Source: Deltaproteobacteria bacterium | GTDB lineage: Bacteria > Desulfobacterota > Desulfuromonadia > Desulfuromonadales > BM103 | NCBI GenBank assembly: GCA_024636215.1 | Contig: JAGXHL010000004.1 | Location: 1 to 8,511, forward strand | Direction: 5' to 3' | Length of the DNA stretch: 8,511 nt | Shown: piece by piece, positions 6,008-8,511 of the stretch | Layout of the letters: each line of letters starts with the position of its first letter | How positions within the stretch are numbered: position 1 is the stretch's first letter | Translations under genes and position numbers: made by a program | Notes under the pieces: generated by a model | Told to the model about the DNA's origin: nothing | Database searches by the model: none | What the model saw: only the letters and a program-made list of their open reading frames with translations

Positions 6008-6141
6008 ATTCGCCATGATCATTTGATCGCGATAGCACAGGACCTCAACAGTACAGTGGAACAACAAACTGCCAACGTACTTGAAAGAGAGATCGGTTCA
6101 TTCAAATCTCGACGCATCGACAAACAGTATGGGCAAACAGT
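6008..6141. other. Gap between porin gene and metX promoter
   Basis: No clear terminator for the cytochrome/porin transcript is visible; only a short hairpin GATCA-TT-TGATC lies near 6016-6027. The porin reading frame stays open after its TAA for 45 more codons (to TGA at 6143-6145), encoding a hydrophilic stretch that includes STVEQQTANVLEREIGSF. It has no good start codon context and is most likely chance. Confidence 0.4.
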
Positions 6142-6170
6142 TTGACAAGACAGACCGTTTTCGTTAGAGT
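6142..6170 (+). promoter_or_regulatory. metX promoter
   Basis: A perfect -35 TTGACA (6142-6147), a 17-base spacer and -10 TAGAGT (6165-6170, four of six positions) place the transcription start near 6177, about 12 bases before the riboswitch P1 stem. This position is exactly what a riboswitch-controlled transcript needs. Confidence 0.7.
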
Positions 6171-6188
6171 TTCGTCAACATAGCAACA

Positions 6189-6325
6189 CGTCTTTATCAA
6201 GAGTGGTGGAGGGACCGGCCCTTTGAAGCCACAGCAACCGATTCGCCGAAGCCATTGCGACGGAGAATGCCAGGTGCTAAATCCAACCCGCCGAAGCGTT
6301 AGCGAAGGCGGGGAAGATGAGGACG
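6189..6325 (+). promoter_or_regulatory. SAM-I (S-box) riboswitch aptamer
   Basis: This RNA binds S-adenosylmethionine and shuts off methionine synthesis genes when SAM is plentiful. P1 is 10 bp (6189-6198 with 6316-6325, two G-U pairs). Conserved S-box elements follow in order: ATCAAGAG, then GGTGGAGGGA (6205-6214), with P2 (GTGG 6203-6206 with CCAC 6229-6232). After them come GCAACC (6234-6239), P3 (ATTC/GAAT and CCG/CGG around 6241-6268) and AGGTGCTAAATCC (6272-6284). P4 is a strong stem, CCCGCC (6287-6292) with GGCGGG (6307-6312). It stands directly upstream of metX, a standard S-box target. Confidence 0.93.
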
Positions 6326-6376
6326 GAGCCCGCGATACCAACTCTTCACGTATCTGCCGGCCCCTTCTCATTTTCC
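6312..6376 (+). promoter_or_regulatory. Antiterminator of the SAM riboswitch
   Basis: Bases 6312-6323 can pair with 6365-6376 in 12 consecutive pairs (two G-U). The 5' arm includes most of the P1 3' strand (6316-6325) and the 3' arm takes bases 6365-6367 of the terminator stem and its loop. SAM binding stabilises P1 and would free the terminator; without SAM this antiterminator lets metX be transcribed. Confidence 0.75.
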
Positions 6377-6396
6377 GGGAAGGGGCTTTTTATTTT
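6360..6396 (+). terminator. Riboswitch-controlled intrinsic terminator before metX
   Basis: GCCCCTTC (6360-6367) pairs with GAAGGGGC (6379-6386) over 8 bp with an 11-base loop, followed immediately by TTTTTATTTT (6387-6396). It sits 19 bases before the metX ATG and is the off-state of the SAM riboswitch. Confidence 0.92.
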
Positions 6397-6414
6397 CCGT
6401 GGTATGGTCATAAC

Positions 6415-7533
6415 ATGAGCGAGTTGGGCATCGTTAAAACTGAATACGTCGACTTCGATGTCGAGCTGCGACTGGAAAGCGGCCGAGTTCTTGGTCCACT
6501 GACGCTTGCCTATGAAACCTATGGCAAGCTGAACAGCGACAAGAGCAACGCCATTCTGGTTGCTCACGCCTGGACCGGGGATGCCCACGCTGCCGCACGT
6601 CATACCCCGGAGGATCGCAAACCCGGATGGTGGGACGACATGATCGGCCCGGGCAAGGTTATTGACACCGACCGCTATTTTGTCGTCTGTTCGAACGTCA
6701 TTGGTTCATGCTTTGGCTCAACCGGTCCGACCAGCAATAACCCCAGAACCGGCAAGCCCTATAACCTGCAGTTCCCGGTTGTCATGGTTCGTGACATGGT
6801 TCACGCTCAGCAGTTGTTGATCGACCATCTCGGCATCAATCAATTGCTCACCGTCATCGGTGGAAGCATGGGAGCCATGCAAGCTCTCGAATGGGGTATT
6901 CATTATCCGCGCCGCGTCCGTTCGATCATCCCTATCGCCGGCACCGGCCGGCCGTCGCCGATGGCCATAGCGCTGAATGCACTGGCTCGTCAGGCCATCT
7001 ACAACGACCCGATGTGGCGCAAAGGGAATTACAGGCCAGAACATCCACCATCAGACGGACTGGCCCTGGCTCGCGCCGTAGGACATATATCGTTCCTCTC
7101 CGAGCCATCAATGAACCTCAAATTCGGACGAAAATTTTCCGTCCGGGATGGTCAATTTGATTTCTTCGGCCAGTTCGAGATCGAAAGGTACCTGGCCTAT
7201 AACGGCCGCAGCTTTGTCGACCGCTTCGACACCAACAGCTTTCTCTATCTGGCCAAGTCTCTCGATCTCTACGATGTTGCCTGGGGATTCGAGGGAATCA
7301 AAGATGCTCTGAGCAACCTTGTCTGTCCATCTCTGTGGTTTGCATTTACTTCCGACTGGCTCTACCCGCCCTACCAGACAGAAGAATTGATCGAGGTGTT
7401 GCACAAACTGGGGAAATCAGCAGAGTATCATCTGATCAACTCTGACTACGGTCATGATTCATTCCTGGTGGAACCCGAGAAGTTCACGCCGAAGATCGTG
7501 GATTTTCTAGATCGGGTGCAGGGTACCAGGTAG
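6415..7533 (+). CDS. metX: Homoserine O-acetyltransferase
   Basis: MetX transfers acetyl from acetyl-CoA to L-homoserine, the committed step of methionine synthesis by direct sulfhydrylation, in the cytoplasm. The protein has 372 residues, the usual length, with an alpha/beta-hydrolase fold. The nucleophile elbow GGSMGAMQ has Ser151; Asp314 (in [12 protein letters not shown]) and His347 (in DYGHDSF) complete the triad. Other family blocks are [25 protein letters not shown] and [11 protein letters not shown]. The frame is open further upstream to 6223, but that part is the riboswitch, so the ATG at 6415 (MSELGIVK, matching homologs) is the start. A clear Shine-Dalgarno sequence is missing; the nearest purine-rich stretch is the terminator 3' arm. 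Acetyl rather than succinyl specificity is assumed from the family. Control is by the SAM-I riboswitch. Confidence 0.96.
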   Translation: MSELGIVKTEYVDFDVELRLESGRVLGPLTLAYETYGKLNSDKSNAILVAHAWTGDAHAAARHTPEDRKPGWWDDMIGPGKVIDTDRYFVVCSNVIGSCFGSTGPTSNNPRTGKPYNLQFPVVMVRDMVHAQQLLIDHLGINQLLTVIGGSMGAMQALEWGIHYPRRVRSIIPIAGTGRPSPMAIALNALARQAIYNDPMWRKGNYRPEHPPSDGLALARAVGHISFLSEPSMNLKFGRKFSVRDGQFDFFGQFEIERYLAYNGRSFVDRFDTNSFLYLAKSLDLYDVAWGFEGIKDALSNLVCPSLWFAFTSDWLYPPYQTEELIEVLHKLGKSAEYHLINSDYGHDSFLVEPEKFTPKIVDFLDRVQGTR

Positions 7534-7641
7534 TGGTACGGGCAGGCACATGTTTCTTCTTTATTACCGACCGCGGAGACTGTTGATGAGATAGCCTCCC
7601 CCCGCTACGGGATTATTCGTGGCAATGACAAGGAGTCCGGC
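7534..7641. other. Short gap between metX and channel gene
   Basis: A small hairpin, GTACC-AGGTAGT-GGTAC, overlaps the metX stop but is not followed by a T run. No terminator and no convincing promoter were seen, so the channel gene may be co-transcribed with metX. AAGGAG (7630-7635) is the ribosome binding site for the TTG at 7642. Confidence 0.5.
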
Positions 7642-8511
7642 TTGGAAGAGTTCCTGACGAAAGTCGTCGAATATCTCCGATTTACGCTCGACTACCTGAG
7701 ACAGCCGCCTTTTATTTTTCAGGTGGTTGTGATTAGCGCCTTGTTTGCAACTTCGTACGCACTGGCTTGGTGGGCCAAGCCCCGGCTGGAAGACAAGGCG
7801 CGGCAGATCAAGGGTTATCCCGGCATCCTGCGCATGATCGTCATGCTGCTACGCCGCCTGTTGTGGATCTTCTTTATATTACTCCTGACCGTAGCGTTCG
7901 TCCTGATACGCAGTACCGGCTGGCCCGAGAATGACCGACTGCTTTCCAATGTCCTGCTTTTGGCGCTGGCCTGGCTGATTATTTCGGTCGGCTCGCATGT
8001 CTTACGCAGCCGAGCCATCGGCCGACTGTTCGCAATCGTTGGCTGGCTCTACGTGGCCGCAACCATTCTCGGCATCACCGGGACTATCGCCGACGTGCTC
8101 GGCAACATCGGCTTTCAGATAGGGACCAGCGATTCGCGACTGACATTGTTGGTGGTTATCAAGGCCGTGGTACTGCTCAGTGTATTGCTGTGGGCAGCCG
8201 CTGCCATTGGTAACTTTCTCGACCAGCGCATTCAACGGTCGGATGAGTTGACTCCGTCGCTGCGCGTCCTTTTTGGTAAGGTCCTGCACATCACCCTGGT
8301 TATCATTGCCGTACTCATTGCACTTGGCGGGCTCGGTATCGACCTGACGGTTTTCACCCTGTTTTCGGGAGCCATCGGCGTCGGTATCGGTTTTGGACTG
8401 CAGAAAGTTGTATCGAATTTCATCTCCGGCATTATCATTTTGCTTGATCGTTCGATCAAACCAGGAGATACAATTTCATTGGGCGAGACTTTCGGCTGGA
8501 TACGAGAATTG
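7642..8511 (+). CDS. MscS-family mechanosensitive channel (partial, 3' end outside window)
   Basis: An inner-membrane channel that opens under membrane tension to release solutes on hypo-osmotic shock. 290 codons are visible. The start is TTG at 7642, six bases after AAGGAG (7630-7635); no ATG start fits, which is why the gene is easily missed. Several hydrophobic helices precede the pore (about residues 24-45, 63-92, 101-122, 130-155, 165-192 and 213-238), more than the two of E. coli MscS, so it belongs to the longer MscS-like branch. The pore helix follows with the glycine/alanine ridge GAIGVGIGFGLQKVVSNF (243-260), then the family signature up to RSIKPGDTISLGETFGWI, the start of the cytoplasmic beta domain. 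The remaining C-terminus is beyond base 8511. A role related to metX is not suggested. Confidence 0.9.
   Translation, partial: MEEFLTKVVEYLRFTLDYLRQPPFIFQVVVISALFATSYALAWWAKPRLEDKARQIKGYPGILRMIVMLLRRLLWIFFILLLTVAFVLIRSTGWPENDRLLSNVLLLALAWLIISVGSHVLRSRAIGRLFAIVGWLYVAATILGITGTIADVLGNIGFQIGTSDSRLTLLVVIKAVVLLSVLLWAAAAIGNFLDQRIQRSDELTPSLRVLFGKVLHITLVIIAVLIALGGLGIDLTVFTLFSGAIGVGIGFGLQKVVSNFISGIIILLDRSIKPGDTISLGETFGWIREL

Noticed and set aside
6223..6414. 64-codon N-terminal extension of MetX
   Set aside because: The frame is open but translates the SAM-I riboswitch and terminator; homologous MetX proteins begin at [12 protein letters not shown] sequence.

Overview
The window looks like chromosomal DNA of a Gram-negative, metal- or electrode-respiring bacterium of the Desulfuromonadales/Geobacterales type (Desulfobacterota). 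This rests on an outer-membrane cytochrome/porin pair, a MetX of the kind I associate with Geobacter and relatives, a SAM-I riboswitch in front of metX, and an Rrf2 Fe-S type regulator next to cytochrome genes. Taxonomy is inferred from recognised protein families, not from a search. Start codons are often not ATG: rrf2, the cytochrome and the channel use TTG and the porin uses GTG, each with a good Shine-Dalgarno sequence.

Left part (1-1552, minus strand): the 5' end of rho (transcription terminator, running off the window) follows gluQ (glutamyl-Q tRNA(Asp) synthetase). Between them lie about 370 bases with a candidate promoter, a long rho leader, and a 29-codon ORF whose stop overlaps the rho start.

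Central part (1777-6007, plus strand): an Rrf2-family regulator with three conserved-type cysteines is followed, after a 475-base intergenic region, by a decaheme c-type cytochrome of the DmsE/MtrA family that carries a lipobox. Then comes a 727-residue MtrB/PioB-like outer-membrane beta-barrel. Together they suggest a trans-outer-membrane electron conduit controlled by a redox- or iron-sensing regulator. The barrel protein has its own CXXCH heme motif. The 475-base gap holds the cytochrome promoter with a candidate operator and, on the opposite strand, a candidate small RNA with a perfect TATAAT box and a terminator. The gap between cytochrome and porin contains a 27-position, nearly perfect RNA stem.

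Right part (6008-8511, plus strand): a sigma-70 type promoter drives a complete SAM-I riboswitch (aptamer, 12-bp antiterminator, intrinsic terminator) directly in front of metX (homoserine O-acetyltransferase, methionine biosynthesis). The 5' two-thirds or so of an MscS-family mechanosensitive channel gene follows and runs off the window.

No tRNA, rRNA, CRISPR array, insertion sequence or transposase was seen.
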